In this document: positions 59,601 to 62,034 of the stretch, one piece after another
Position numbering within the stretch: position 1 is the first letter of the stretch
How the letters are laid out: each line of letters opens with the position of its first letter
Assembly: GCF_037975245.1 (NCBI RefSeq)
Contig: NC_092574.1
Location: 27,822,713-27,886,712 of the forward strand
Direction of reading: 5' to 3'
DNA: 64,000 nt
From: Apostichopus japonicus
Taxonomy: Eukaryota > Echinodermata > Holothuroidea > Aspidochirotida > Stichopodidae
Notes under the pieces: generated by a model
What the model was told of the DNA's origin: nothing
Database searches by the model: none
The model's input: only the letters and a program-made list of their open reading frames with translations
Translations under genes and position numbers: made by a program

Positions 59601-60923
59601 TTAAATGAAATATTTAAGGCTCAAGATATTCCTGAATAAGTGCTGAAAATTGAGAAAGTGCAAAGGAGTTAGTTTAAATATATTTTCTGCACAAACTGTA
59701 AAAAATCTCCAAAGAGTTACCTTGACTTCATATGGTAATCCTTTCTTAAACCAGCGGACAGTTCTATCCCACTTAAATTGATAAGGACTTTGAACAAACT
59801 TGGTTGAAATATCTGATACATTTTCAGAGAGTCCAGATGCACTTTCCAATACTGAAACCTCCAAGTACAGTCTCCTCCCCTCATACTCTGCAAACCAGTT
59901 CTCTCCTAGATCCTCCATGTTGATGCGAAAATGACCCAAACCAGTTGCCAGCATCTGAAAGTGGATAGTGACAAATTGTGAAACCTACATCTTTCTATAG
60001 AATATTGAGTTATGGTAATAGAGAGAAATTATGGTTAATACTATTCTGTTTATATTATATTTCTTATTTAACTATTTACTACTTAGGTTCTTAGTTACTA
60101 GCTCAGTCATTGAATACACTGTACCTTCTACTACTTATTATCTGATTTATCAACTAAAATGCTCAGATCAATGACCTCACAGAGTGATGACTATTAAAAT
60201 GTAAATGAATTTCAGGAAAAAACTTGAACAACAGTTACATAAATACCTGGCCAGATTTCTTCACTTTGATGTCTATTTCTCCATCAAAACCTAGAACCCC
60301 AACTTTGGCATAAAACACACCAAGCACCGGTTTATCATACACATACCTGAAAGCAGAAGGAATGGGAAAATTTACATCAAAGCATAACATTTTCTTCTTA
60401 ACAAAATAAATTGATGTATAGATGGAACTGTGATTAAACCAAGACCTGAATAAAAGAATGGCGGGAGGGGGTCTGAGGAAAGTTGTTATAAATTTACCTC
60501 GACAAGTCAACAGTGCAACTTTAAAATAGAATCAGGTAAGCAAAAGGAGGATGGGGAAATGAAATGCATGTAGGACTAACCTAAAGTGTTAACTTGCCTA
60601 TTGTACCTGATCAATTTGAGACTATTTTGGATCATTTTGCTAGGCAATACCAGGTACAATTCCTTGCATAATGTCTGATTGGTGGAACTTCAATTGCAGA
60701 TTGCCCAATATGTTATCTTCTAATCCATCAATTCTGAATGGTTGATGTTGACTTTAATACTTAATGTCTCAAACAGGCTTTGTAAACTAACAAATAAATT
60801 GTTTGGCAAGTAATTAGGCAGAACTGAATTGTGTTTACCTAGCACTGACAGTAATATCAACAGCCTCCTGACCATCCAGAATGTAGCCTGGTGTTGTCAA
60901 CTTCACTTCAAATGTTGGGAGCA
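3491..60923 (-). CDS. C3: complement C3-like thioester protein, 28 exons, partial at both ends
   Basis: Secreted thioester protein of the C3/C4/C5 group, the central opsonin of complement. In this family proteolysis releases an anaphylatoxin, and the exposed thioester then bonds covalently to target surfaces. Seen here: 28 minus-strand exons with AG acceptors and GT donors and phases that join throughout (4107 nt, 1369 codons). They follow the C3 domain order: MG3-6, linker, RRRR site, anaphylatoxin, MG6-7, CUB, thioester domain with GCGEQ, CUB, MG8, start of C345C. GCGEQ, the His in VHHREM and YGGGFASTQ favour C3 over alpha-2-macroglobulin, and the anaphylatoxin exon excludes A2M. About 200 N-terminal residues and about 110 C-terminal residues are not in view. 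Intron sizes run from about 200 bp to 9.9 kb. C3 rather than C4 or C5 is chosen because the thioester is intact (excludes C5); a pro-C3/C4 ancestor-type gene is equally possible. Confidence 0.95.
3590..4287. other. C3 intron, nothing recognised
   Basis: Unique-looking AT-rich intron of about 700 bp between the MG8 and C345C exons, with no transposon or repeat visible. Confidence 0.6.
4288..4474 (-). CDS. C3: C3 exon aa: MG8 to anchor
   Basis: 187 nt, acceptor gcatag, donor gtgagt inside ...AACCCTA. Encodes [17 protein letters not shown] and [20 protein letters not shown] is the end of MG8. Open-frame continuation past the donor is intron read-through; the gtgagt donor restores phase to give YNPTEEC with the next exon. 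Confidence 0.94.
4619..4690 (+). mobile_element. possible hAT-like transposon end
   Basis: cagtggcatagctagggttt followed by ggggcccttt resembles the CAGTGGCGTAGCTAGG ends common in animal hAT elements. No matching opposite end or 8-bp duplication was found, so the element could be truncated. The rest of the intron from 4475 to 5300 shows nothing else. Confidence 0.35.
5300..6170. repeat. 74-bp tandem array with internal inversions
   Basis: The unit contains taattcaccctcatttgata and ccattggatgattcaccc. Copies at about 5310-5570 and 6058-6165 run in one orientation, and copies at about 5598-6058 in the opposite one, so the array folds back on itself with a spacer of about 30 nt near 5570-5598. 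It lies in the intron between C3 exons z and aa. Confidence 0.9.
6428..6515 (-). CDS. C3: C3 exon z: MG8
   Basis: 88 nt, acceptor ttatag, donor gtgaat. Encodes [20 protein letters not shown], the MG8 signature (M-x-I-x-D-x-x-x-x-G-F-x-P-x-x-x-D-L) found throughout C3/C4/C5. Confidence 0.94.
6775..8250. repeat. 95-bp tandem array, about 15 copies
   Basis: The unit begins aggcttctttgtaaatgaat and ends near tgtgatatcacatgtatct; spacing of 95 measured at 6815 and 6910. Copies are 90% or more alike by eye. It lies in the intron between C3 exons y and z. Confidence 0.95.
8700..10460 (+). repeat. degenerate repeats with DR1-like motifs (TGACCTTTGACC family)
   Basis: A diverged unit of about 130-150 bp is repeated roughly ten times: gacctccaccaaaaacaatag, cttcttgtacttaatgtggt, tacttctacacactaaatat, ttcttgagatatcgtgttta, ttttcacaatttgacc. 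A perfect TGACCTTTGACCT occurs at 9291-9303. The end at about 9560-9600 (cacatacacgccatcatg) resembles the right end of the GATTCCTTGC family. The flanking segments 8250-8700 and 10460-10970 show nothing recognisable. Confidence 0.8.
10973..11211 (-). CDS. C3: C3 exon y: start of MG8 with extra RLRR site
   Basis: 239 nt, acceptor gacag, donor gtgagt. Begins [17 protein letters not shown] (the V-x-x-x-Y-x-x strand of CUB/MG8). It then carries a hydrophilic Arg-rich segment with [14 protein letters not shown] is at 11032-11043. The exon ends LILNVRVVV. The insertion is absent from human C3 and sits where C4 and some non-mammalian C3 proteins are cut into alpha and gamma chains. Confidence 0.93.
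11500..11905. repeat. about 45-60-bp degenerate tandem array
   Basis: The unit contains tacttcatgaaagcatacct and agggttaaagtaatccacta, in about eight copies of variable length. It directly abuts the 15-bp array. Confidence 0.85.
11930..12975. repeat. 15-bp tandem array, about 65-70 copies
   Basis: The unit is catgtatggtacagt with variants (tttgctaca, tatgataca). The length is a multiple of 3 and stops are rare, so long spurious frames are open on both strands. It lies in the intron between C3 exons x and y. Confidence 0.95.
13085..13144 (-). CDS. C3: C3 exon x: CUB, short exon
   Basis: 60 nt (20 codons), acceptor ttctag, donor gtgagt. Encodes [20 protein letters not shown], matching the V-x-x-x-G-x-G-x-G-x-L CUB strand, with an NGS sequon. 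It joins in frame to VKVTYN. Confidence 0.9.
13430..13655 (-). mobile_element. tRNA-derived SINE, copy 1
   Basis: Read on minus from 13654 it starts ggagtgttagctcagtggtt. An A box matching TRGYNNANNGG is at 13637-13647 and a B box matching GWTCRANNC (GTTCAAGTC) at 13594-13602. The tRNA-like head is followed by a body containing agagactgac and cttcttt and ending at aggaggatc. Both pol III boxes are intact. It lies in the intron upstream of C3 exon x. Copies 2 and 3 are at 53524 and 62700. Confidence 0.85.
13861..14013 (-). CDS. C3: C3 exon w: end of thioester domain, second CUB segment
   Basis: 153 nt (51 codons), acceptor ttgcag, donor gtgagt. Encodes [20 protein letters not shown], the last thioester-domain helix (DT-x-x-ALQAL-x-EYA), then the returning CUB strand. 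The preceding intron (about 4.1 kb) holds the 47-bp array. Confidence 0.95.
14385..16498. repeat. 47-bp tandem array, about 45 copies
   Basis: The unit contains aagacaagcaagaacctaat and tgattttaattgcttatcat. Copies differ at a few fixed positions (aacc/aagc, gctt/gttt, catt/tatt), which recur in patterned blocks and suggest higher-order duplication. It occupies half of the intron between C3 exons v and w. Confidence 0.97.
16499..17156. other. C3 intron, nothing recognised
   Basis: AT-rich intronic sequence directly after the 47-bp array; no coding or transposon signature seen. Confidence 0.5.
17157..17616 (+). mobile_element. MITE-like element, copy A (about 460 bp)
   Basis: Starts ttcaaggtctacggacac and ends gtagtatttgaa. 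In the second copy (20884-23768) the ends are clearer: ttaaaggtctatggacacct against the complement of ctaggtgtccatagtacttgaa, giving inverted ends of about 20 bp. No coding capacity. The open frame at 17471-17674 on minus lies partly within it. Confidence 0.75.
17617..18114. other. C3 intron, nothing recognised
   Basis: Intronic sequence between the MITE and C3 exon v. A minus-strand open frame of 100 codons (17744-18046) has no recognisable family features. Confidence 0.5.
18115..18329 (-). CDS. C3: C3 exon v: thioester domain
   Basis: 215 nt, acceptor ttccag, donor gtagac. Encodes [38 protein letters not shown]-x-T-x-YALLA and YGGGF-STQ are hallmark C3/C4/C5 helices. The exon ends exactly at STQ and joins to DTTIALQAL of the next exon. 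Confidence 0.97.
18340..18800. repeat. purine-rich degenerate repeats
   Basis: A loosely repeated motif of about 25-35 nt (acaaagaaagttgacaatg-like) on the plus strand, poorly conserved. Several long minus-strand frames over it are artefacts of its composition. Confidence 0.5.
19078..19825. repeat. 34-35-bp tandem array, about 21 copies
   Basis: The unit is close to tcacagcctctactactccc plus aacaaacactagtg, with two main variants (ctactccc, cttctccaa) that alternate in a pattern. It ends about 150 bp from C3 exon u. Confidence 0.95.
19974..20148 (-). CDS. C3: C3 exon u: thioester domain
   Basis: 175 nt, acceptor aatag, donor gtaaag. Encodes [17 protein letters not shown] and [14 protein letters not shown], the helical pattern found in the thioester domain (YA-x-AI-x-YALA), then [11 protein letters not shown]. 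Confidence 0.95.
20149..20883. other. C3 intron, nothing recognised
   Basis: AT-rich intron upstream of C3 exon u up to the start of MITE copy B. Confidence 0.5.
21300..22330. repeat. 302/303-bp tandem repeat, about 3.4 copies
   Basis: The marker tgtgtgaagactatctacca starts at 21341, 21643, 21946 and 22249. The first three copies are nearly identical, with slippage in a run of C, so the amplification is recent. The fourth copy diverges in its last third. Confidence 0.95.
23045..23455. repeat. about 195-bp direct duplication with (CA)n
   Basis: Two copies beginning tttgtattacattc and containing ccgaggacgtggtgattctt and caaccgaggacctggaattc, each next to a short (CA)n run. Confidence 0.9.
23861..23935 (-). 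CDS. C3: C3 exon t: thioester domain
   Basis: 75 nt (25 codons), acceptor tttcag, donor gtgaga. Encodes [19 protein letters not shown] followed by CECVTL, matching the ALTAFVLI-x-LQE helix of C3. Confidence 0.94.
24160..24240. repeat. isolated diverged copy of the 75-bp unit
   Basis: gagtgtggacatataaaaag and ttatcttattagctaaggca match the 75-bp unit of the array at 25155-26280. This is a solitary, more diverged copy about 1 kb from the array, perhaps the unit from which it grew. Confidence 0.7.
24490..25120. repeat. about 70-85-bp tandem repeat, three copies, interrupted by a LINE fragment
   Basis: Copies of cttttgatgtcatgctggca and catgcagatagtaacataga occur at about 24510-24590, 24970-25045 and 25045-25115. 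The LINE fragment at 24590-24960 sits between the first and second copies. Confidence 0.85.
24590..24960 (-). mobile_element. LINE 3-prime fragment
   Basis: Read on minus, it encodes [20 protein letters not shown] and SFVYRVSMF, like the C-terminal tail of many LINE ORF2 proteins (YNLR...R-S-F-x-YR). It is followed by a short non-coding 3-prime end with an aattgaattgaat tail. 5-prime truncated. Confidence 0.7.
25155..26282. repeat. 75-bp tandem array, about 15 copies
   Basis: The unit contains ctcacctgagtgtggacact and gttatctcattagcttagga; spacing of 75 measured at 25163 and 25238. It ends about 57 bp from the donor of C3 exon s. Confidence 0.95.
26339..26501 (-). CDS. C3: C3 exon s: thioester domain with catalytic His
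   Basis: 163 nt, acceptor ctcag, donor gtaagt. Encodes [25 protein letters not shown] and [17 protein letters not shown]. The second His (26351-26353) aligns with the C3 His that promotes reaction of the thioester with hydroxyl groups. A 75-bp tandem array ends about 60 bp beyond its donor. Confidence 0.97.
26502..26900. other. C3 intron, nothing recognised
   Basis: Short intron between exons r and s; plus-strand open frames here overlap exon r antisense and are not genes. Confidence 0.6.
26901..26985 (-). CDS. C3: C3 exon r: thioester domain
   Basis: 85 nt, acceptor attag, donor gtcagt. Encodes [19 protein letters not shown] and PSSTW, the thioester-domain pattern R-x-DGSFS-x-WG...S-x-STWLTAF, completed by the next exon (LTAFV). 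The decayed LINE lies in the intron between this exon and the GCGEQ exon. Confidence 0.95.
27140..27300 (+). mobile_element. fragment of the GATTCCTTGC/DR1 repeat family
   Basis: agtgatttcttgccaaaata resembles the left end of the family and is followed by tttgacctctgttgacctca. The right end is lost or replaced; a further tcttgacctaacccacc fragment lies near 27410. Confidence 0.5.
27660..30040 (+). mobile_element. decayed CR1/jockey-like LINE
   Basis: Endonuclease pieces: GITESWL near 27708, [12 protein letters not shown] near 28036. Then [14 protein letters not shown] near 28688, and reverse transcriptase pieces: [26 protein letters not shown] near 29065, [10 protein letters not shown] near 29345, [11 protein letters not shown] near 29498, FADDSKLY near 29588. 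It ends with RPHLEY. These pieces fall in different frames with stops between, so it is a dead copy. It lies in the intron between the GCGEQ exon and exon r, opposite to C3. Confidence 0.9.
29923..30015. repeat. 46-bp direct duplication at the LINE 3-prime end
   Basis: tagtagttatgctttatcag and ttggttaggcctcatctgga occur twice back to back, duplicating the RPHLEY-coding end of the dead LINE. Confidence 0.9.
30135..30323 (-). CDS. C3: C3 exon q: thioester motif GCGEQ
   Basis: 189 nt, acceptor ctgcag, donor gtttgt. Contains [25 protein letters not shown] lies at 30241-30255, where Cys and Gln form the internal thioester. The acceptor at CTGCAG, four bases upstream of another AG, is chosen because it keeps phase (G + GC gives Gly, then SVLGPVI). 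Confidence 0.98.
30421..31210 (+). mobile_element. GATTCCTTGC-family element, degenerate ends
   Basis: Left end cttagtgattcctgac, right end atgccatgcaaatggaatca. The interior has DR1-like blocks (ggacctttgacctactc near 31025) and a 60-bp duplication (agggatttgtactaaggtag, twice, 30861-30980). Confidence 0.6.
31351..31452 (-). CDS. C3: C3 exon p: CUB to thioester domain
   Basis: 102 nt, acceptor tttag, donor gtaaga. Encodes [20 protein letters not shown], the strand just before the thioester domain (LP-x-x-VPDSE in other C3/C4 proteins). The alternative acceptor two bases downstream gives a stop and is rejected. Confidence 0.93.
31453..32011. other. C3 intron, nothing firm
   Basis: AT-rich sequence. 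A 116-codon plus-strand frame at 31494-31844 has no recognised features. A loosely repeated phrase (ggatcttgac...cttctatgaacatc) occurs about three times at 31800-31960. Confidence 0.4.
32012..32187. mobile_element. 176-bp hairpin (foldback) element
   Basis: Arms 32012-32058 and 32141-32187 are 47-nt inverted repeats with about three mismatched positions (ggggttaatcaacggtctag at the outer end). The 82-nt centre is GC-rich (gagggcggagcgtagcggag). No clear target duplication. A related partial arm, ccgtgcgttactcacaggat, is at about 32291-32310. Confidence 0.85.
32424..32544 (-). CDS. C3: C3 exon o: end of MG7, start of CUB
   Basis: 121 nt, acceptor cttag, donor gtaaat. Begins [21 protein letters not shown]-x-PEG-I at the exon junction is the MG7/CUB boundary of C3. 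Its donor lies about 240 bp from a 176-bp hairpin element in the same intron. Confidence 0.93.
32545..33734. other. C3 intron, nothing recognised
   Basis: AT-rich intron of about 1.2 kb between exons n and o with no repeat or transposon signature seen. Confidence 0.5.
33735..33944 (-). CDS. C3: C3 exon n: MG7
   Basis: 210 nt (70 codons), acceptor aacag, donor gtatgt. Encodes [16 protein letters not shown], then a beta-sandwich pattern ending [13 protein letters not shown] and EKILRVV. An N-glycosylation sequon (NAS) is present in [10 protein letters not shown]. Confidence 0.95.
34090..34318 (-). CDS. C3: C3 exon m: MG6alpha to MG7
   Basis: 229 nt, acceptor ctgtag after a strong pyrimidine tract, donor gtatat. 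Encodes [16 protein letters not shown] and [19 protein letters not shown], matching the S-I-T-T-W and L-P-Y-S-V-x-R-x-EQ motifs of C3. The upstream CTTTTCAAG acceptor would break the reading frame. Confidence 0.96.
34469..35340 (+). mobile_element. GATTCCTTGC-family element
   Basis: Left end ttagtaattccttgccacat, right end ggtaaggtatcaaaagc. The interior repeats gacctctgttgacctcaaat and gacctttacctccaccaatt, with a tandem copy of a segment containing ctttacactctgttgaccct (35088-35190) and cacacacac near the right end. Inserted in the intron between C3 exons l and m. Confidence 0.75.
35679..36018 (-). CDS. C3: C3 exon l: anaphylatoxin (C3a) and alpha-prime N-terminus
   Basis: 340 nt, acceptor atacag, donor gtaagg. 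The domain reads FFAC, then Cys 13 residues on, then MSCCQ, so there are four cysteines where C3a has six. The segment between the second Cys and the CC pair is about 15 residues longer than in human C3a. A likely convertase cleavage follows RGR before SGVGNPLD. An acidic stretch ([15 protein letters not shown]) follows, the region that binds factor B in vertebrates, then [14 protein letters not shown]. The exon is followed in the adjacent intron (to the right) by a 37-bp tandem array. Confidence 0.95.
36060..36965. repeat. 37-bp tandem array, about 23 copies
   Basis: The unit is close to agagaagtacatcatgaatt plus acttgaagcatgacttt, with variants (cagcac, aagggtg). It begins just beyond the acceptor side of the anaphylatoxin exon, leaving about 40 bp between exon and array. 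Confidence 0.93.
36966..37626. other. C3 intron, nothing recognised
   Basis: AT-rich remainder of the intron between the furin-site exon and the anaphylatoxin exon. Confidence 0.5.
37627..37683 (-). CDS. C3: C3 exon k: beta/alpha processing site
   Basis: 57 nt, acceptor gttcag, donor gtaaga. Encodes [23 protein letters not shown] (37643-37654) followed by Ser is the furin-type beta/alpha chain cleavage site expected immediately before the anaphylatoxin. Cleavage itself is inferred from the family. Confidence 0.93.
37893..37947 (-). CDS. C3: C3 exon j: linker
   Basis: 55 nt, acceptor tttcag, donor gtaatg. Encodes [18 protein letters not shown] and leaves one base for the next codon. It matches the D-A-G-L linker segment upstream of the furin site. 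Confidence 0.88.
38022..39092 (+). mobile_element. GATTCCTTGC-family element
   Basis: Left end cttagttattccttgccaca, right end ccagcaaggaatcaaaaatg, with DR1-like blocks inside and a (CA)n tract at 38652-38682. It is about 1.07 kb long, in the intron between C3 exons i and j, with no coding capacity. Confidence 0.8.
39222..39296 (-). CDS. C3: C3 exon i: linker
   Basis: 75 nt (25 codons), acceptor atcag, donor gtatat. Encodes [19 protein letters not shown] and DVFK. The D-x-GC-x-PG-GRD pattern is the C3 linker with a conserved Cys that bonds the beta and alpha chains in vertebrate C3. Confidence 0.92.
39297..40346. other. C3 intron, nothing recognised
   Basis: Unremarkable AT-rich intron between exons h and i. 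Confidence 0.5.
40347..40508 (-). CDS. C3: C3 exon h: MG6beta
   Basis: 162 nt (54 codons), acceptor ctgaag, donor gtaaca. Encodes [13 protein letters not shown] and [13 protein letters not shown], the highly conserved AVDK strand of MG6 in the C3/A2M superfamily, then RLTKDK. Confidence 0.95.
40583..41115 (+). mobile_element. GATTCCTTGC-family element, right end missing
   Basis: Left end aaagtgattccttgccatgt followed by DR1-like blocks (gacctcaaatgacctttgat near 41051). The right inverted end was not found. Sequence from 41115 to 42240 is AT-rich with nothing recognised. Confidence 0.65.
42238..44218 (+). mobile_element. GATTCCTTGC-family element interrupted by gypsy
   Basis: Left end gtgattccttgccacacttt, then about ten DR1-like blocks. 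The gypsy element begins at its 3-prime part, and (CA)n sequence typical of the family resumes at 48818. A stretch at about 43108-43515 (starting ctagtgatgggaacatggta) does not match the blocks and looks like another, unassigned insertion. Confidence 0.65.
44224..44323 (+). repeat. gypsy 5-prime LTR
   Basis: 100 bp, begins TGTGGTATTG and ends GACA (TG...CA). It differs from the 3-prime LTR by one substitution and a small change near the end, so the insertion is young. Confidence 0.93.
44327..44344 (+). promoter_or_regulatory. gypsy primer binding site, tRNA-Ser(GCT)
   Basis: TGGCGACGAGGATGGGAT, three bases after the LTR, is the complement of the 3-prime end of animal tRNA-Ser(GCT) including CCA, over 18 nt. 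The tRNA sequence is recalled, not searched. Confidence 0.8.
44610..46670 (+). pseudogene. gypsy gag-protease-RT frame
   Basis: 686 codons. Gag occupies roughly residues 1-270, with two CCHC knuckles at about 197-235 ([28 protein letters not shown]). The protease motif is MEIDTGSG near 325. RT starts near 450 ([10 protein letters not shown]), with [10 protein letters not shown] near 542. The catalytic YxDD motif reads YVDH (46413-46424), losing the second Asp. The frame breaks at about 46596-46606; the end after that point is out of frame. The start at 44610 lies about 290 bp after the 5-prime LTR. Confidence 0.9.
46600..47200 (+). pseudogene. gypsy RT thumb and RNase H, two frames
   Basis: From about 46600 a second frame carries the RT connection ([16 protein letters not shown]) and RNase H start ([29 protein letters not shown]). 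It breaks at a run of T (47010-47014). A third frame carries LLTDNKPL and RLQRWAI, breaking again at a run of A (47162-47167). Described as found; no frame is restored here. Confidence 0.85.
47160..48641 (+). pseudogene. gypsy integrase frame
   Basis: The frame covers 47106-48641; its meaningful part starts near 47170 (NADFLSRLP). It carries the zinc-binding region H-x3-H...C-x2-C (HKEHIG to CNVCSQL) and the catalytic core with [23 protein letters not shown] and [10 protein letters not shown] (D, D, E all present). It ends in a basic tail without a chromodomain, and the stop at 48641 is about 70 bp before the 3-prime LTR. Confidence 0.9.
48698..48711 (+). promoter_or_regulatory. gypsy polypurine tract
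   Basis: agaggggggaagg directly precedes the 3-prime LTR, the normal position of the plus-strand primer. Confidence 0.85.
48712..48812 (+). repeat. gypsy 3-prime LTR
   Basis: 101 bp, TGTGGTATTG...GACA, followed by the TGCAA target duplication. Confidence 0.93.
48971..50252. mobile_element. non-autonomous inverted-repeat element, about 1.28 kb
   Basis: gcaggccttgacaaat at 48971-48986 is the inverse of atttgtcaaggcctgc at 50237-50252. Subterminal sequence on both sides repeats tcgcca/tggcga motifs. The interior is AT-rich with no transposase. No 8-bp duplication could be seen. The CAGG start and subterminal motifs suggest hAT, but this is not proved. Confidence 0.7.
50448..50639 (-). CDS. C3: C3 exon g: MG5 to MG6beta
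   Basis: 192 nt (64 codons), acceptor tgacag, donor gtgagt. Encodes [31 protein letters not shown] and [12 protein letters not shown], a close match to the MG5 core of C3 (R-L-V-A-Y-Y and ADS-x-W). The following intron is the largest, about 9.9 kb, and contains the gypsy and inverted-repeat elements. Confidence 0.95.
50640..53022. other. C3 intron with degraded repeat pieces
   Basis: A family-like left end (tgtgatttcttgccaaaa near 50926) and a perfect TGACCTTTGACCT at 52037-52049, with cacacacac near 52370. The rest, including open frames at 51091-51384 and 51442-51726, has no recognised content. Confidence 0.5.
53023..53091 (-). CDS. C3: C3 exon f: MG5, short exon
   Basis: 69 nt (23 codons), in frame, acceptor ccatag, donor gtaagt. 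Encodes [15 protein letters not shown] and HLAYY. It joins in frame to VLTKGRIV of the next exon, reconstituting the MG5 strand that carries the TKGRI motif. Confidence 0.9.
53524..53750 (-). mobile_element. tRNA-derived SINE, copy 2
   Basis: Same family as 13430-13655 and easily aligned over its length. The B box GTTCGAGTC is intact, but the A box has lost about five bases (ttagtggttaacgc), so this copy should not be transcribed by pol III. Confidence 0.85.
56066..56088 (-). mobile_element. possible hAT-like end
   Basis: tcagcgaagctaagccactg read in reverse begins cagtggcttagcttcg, similar to the hAT-like end at 4619. No partner end identified. Confidence 0.3.
56461..56598 (-). CDS. C3: C3 exon e: MG4-MG5
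   Basis: 138 nt, in frame (46 codons), acceptor ttctag, donor gtaagc. Encodes [13 protein letters not shown] and [12 protein letters not shown], matching the MG4/MG5 boundary, where C3 proteins have a YLHLS-x-x-RTEL-like strand. A GTGAAT site 6 nt upstream is a weaker alternative donor. Confidence 0.88.
57060..57700. repeat. about 110-bp array carrying copies of a C3 exon end and donor
   Basis: acatacctggatttgaat recurs at 57111, 57218, 57328, 57439, 57550 and 57661 (spacing 107-111). On minus each unit is the last 25 or so coding bases of C3 exon d plus its gtatgtaggcag donor and following intron. The copy at 57661 is the real exon edge. None of the others has an acceptor beside the exon-derived part. 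Confidence 0.93.
57667..57876 (-). CDS. C3: C3 exon d: MG4
   Basis: 210 nt, in frame, acceptor ttatag, donor gtatgt. Reads [18 protein letters not shown] (MG4) and ends CQTIQIQ. The last 25 or so coding bases and the donor are the founding copy of a tandem array that continues into the intron down to about 57060. Confidence 0.93.
58285..59140 (+). mobile_element. GATTCCTTGC-family element containing a LINE fragment
   Basis: Left end ttagtgattccttgccttat, right end tcggcaaggaatcaaaaac, with (CA)n near 59080. The LINE 3-prime fragment at 58690-59040 lies inside. Confidence 0.75.
58690..59040 (+). mobile_element. LINE 3-prime end, L2/CR1-like
   Basis: Encodes [39 protein letters not shown] and WNKLPDHIR, the common C-terminal tail of L2/CR1-type ORF2. 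A short 3-prime end follows (aaagcactttgagcag, tggtgctatataagtct), then a (TTA)n tail. 5-prime truncated, as is usual for LINE insertions. Confidence 0.85.
59385..59515. repeat. 48-bp tandem repeat, nearly three copies
   Basis: ccttaatttaatccacatta and gagtataggattacaa recur at 59390, 59438 and 59486. Confidence 0.9.
59721..59954 (-). CDS. C3: C3 exon c: MG3-MG4 junction
   Basis: 234 nt, in frame at both ends, acceptor tttcag, donor gtaact. It encodes the end of MG3 and the start of MG4. The segment [20 protein letters not shown] matches the family pattern (F-x-K-T-x-x-x-F-K-P-G-x-P-F) that opens MG4. Confidence 0.93.
60247..60346 (-). CDS. C3: C3 exon b: MG3
   Basis: 100 nt, acceptor tttcag, donor gtattt. 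Reads [17 protein letters not shown], the MG3 strand usually seen as Y-Y-G-x-x-V in the family. The first base completes an Arg codon begun in the preceding exon. Confidence 0.92.
60839..60923 (-). CDS. C3: C3 exon a: start of MG3
   Basis: 85 nt, acceptor ttttag, donor gtaaac. It starts with two bases of a Val codon and reads (V)LPTFEV, the conserved junction between MG2 and MG3 in C3 proteins, ending in SA(R). This is the most upstream exon I can recognise. The next upstream exon (end of MG2) was not found up to 64000. Confidence 0.9.
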
Positions 60924-62030
60924 CTAAAATGATATAAGACAAGTAACTGTTGCAACAATGGTTATATATATTGACTCAAAATAAATAACTGAAAGAGATA
61001 AATGTGTACTACATGAATATACTCCAAAAAATACCCTCCTTACTGAATGGACTGTTCTTTAAAAAAATTATCATGTTCTTATTAACTACATATCAGTTAG
61101 TCACAATATTTGATCTTAAAAATGTTCTTTTGGCATAATTAGTAACTCTAATACGCCCAGTGGTTGGAAAATTGACGATCGAATCAAATTCAATAACTAC
61201 TCACTCATTAAACCTTCACAAAGTAAACCAGAAAACAAATACATTTAGTGGTTCCGATGCCCAATATTGTGTTATAGCTAGCCGCCACATACACACATAC
61301 ACCAAATTGACTGGATAGGTTCCTTTGCCTCCTGCATGGAACCAAAATTTGATTCTGAGACTGGTTCACACATTACATACATGTATTACCTAAAACTAAA
61401 ATGGTGTCCTGTTAAAGTAAAAGACATACAAATTTCACTGTTAATCAATATTTTATATACTATTTAACACATGTGCTGGGATATGTAGCTATATAATAAC
61501 AAACTATTATCATGTACATAGAACACCAGAATTGGTAGATTCTATGACTTTGAAAGACACACAAAACCTGTTTTATACAACTTATGGAAAGAAAGTTACG
61601 TGGAATCTGCTGTTCTACAATATGCATCAATTTTCTTGAAAATTGCCCATGTAATCTTTTACAACTTGATACTTTTGATTGATAAAGAAAGTAATTCATG
61701 CTGTTTTCAAGAAAACTTACATATTTTTGGCAGAAGTTGACATTAAAATGGTGTGCATGTTACATGGGTCCTTTTAGCTTGTTCATTTCATTGTATATTT
61801 TTAGACTATATATGATCTGGATATGTCCAGAATTGTGACATATTGCATGTTGGCTGTCTATCACTGTCATTTTCAGTCACCACATTACATAGTTCATCCA
61901 TGAACAACACCGGTGGTACATTAAAACATAAAGGAAAACATAACATCGAACATTATCATGCACGTATAATCACTTTAAAACCAAGAATCAACTCTCCAGA
62001 TATGATTTTTATTCTTTACTTATTCAAATA
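60924..62030. other. probable upstream C3 intron, little recognised
   Basis: AT-rich. A 107-bp piece at 61243-61349 has both ends of the GATTCCTTGC family (gtggttccgatgcc, gcatggaaccaaaat) with a (CA)n-like centre, so it is probably an internal deletion derivative. No MG1 or MG2 coding sequence found. Confidence 0.5.
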
Positions 62031-62034
62031 GACT

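Noticed and set aside
61460-61699. Minus-strand frame considered as MG1/MG2 exon
   Set aside because: It lacks the expected MG2 pattern and the Val-codon phase needed to join to exon a.
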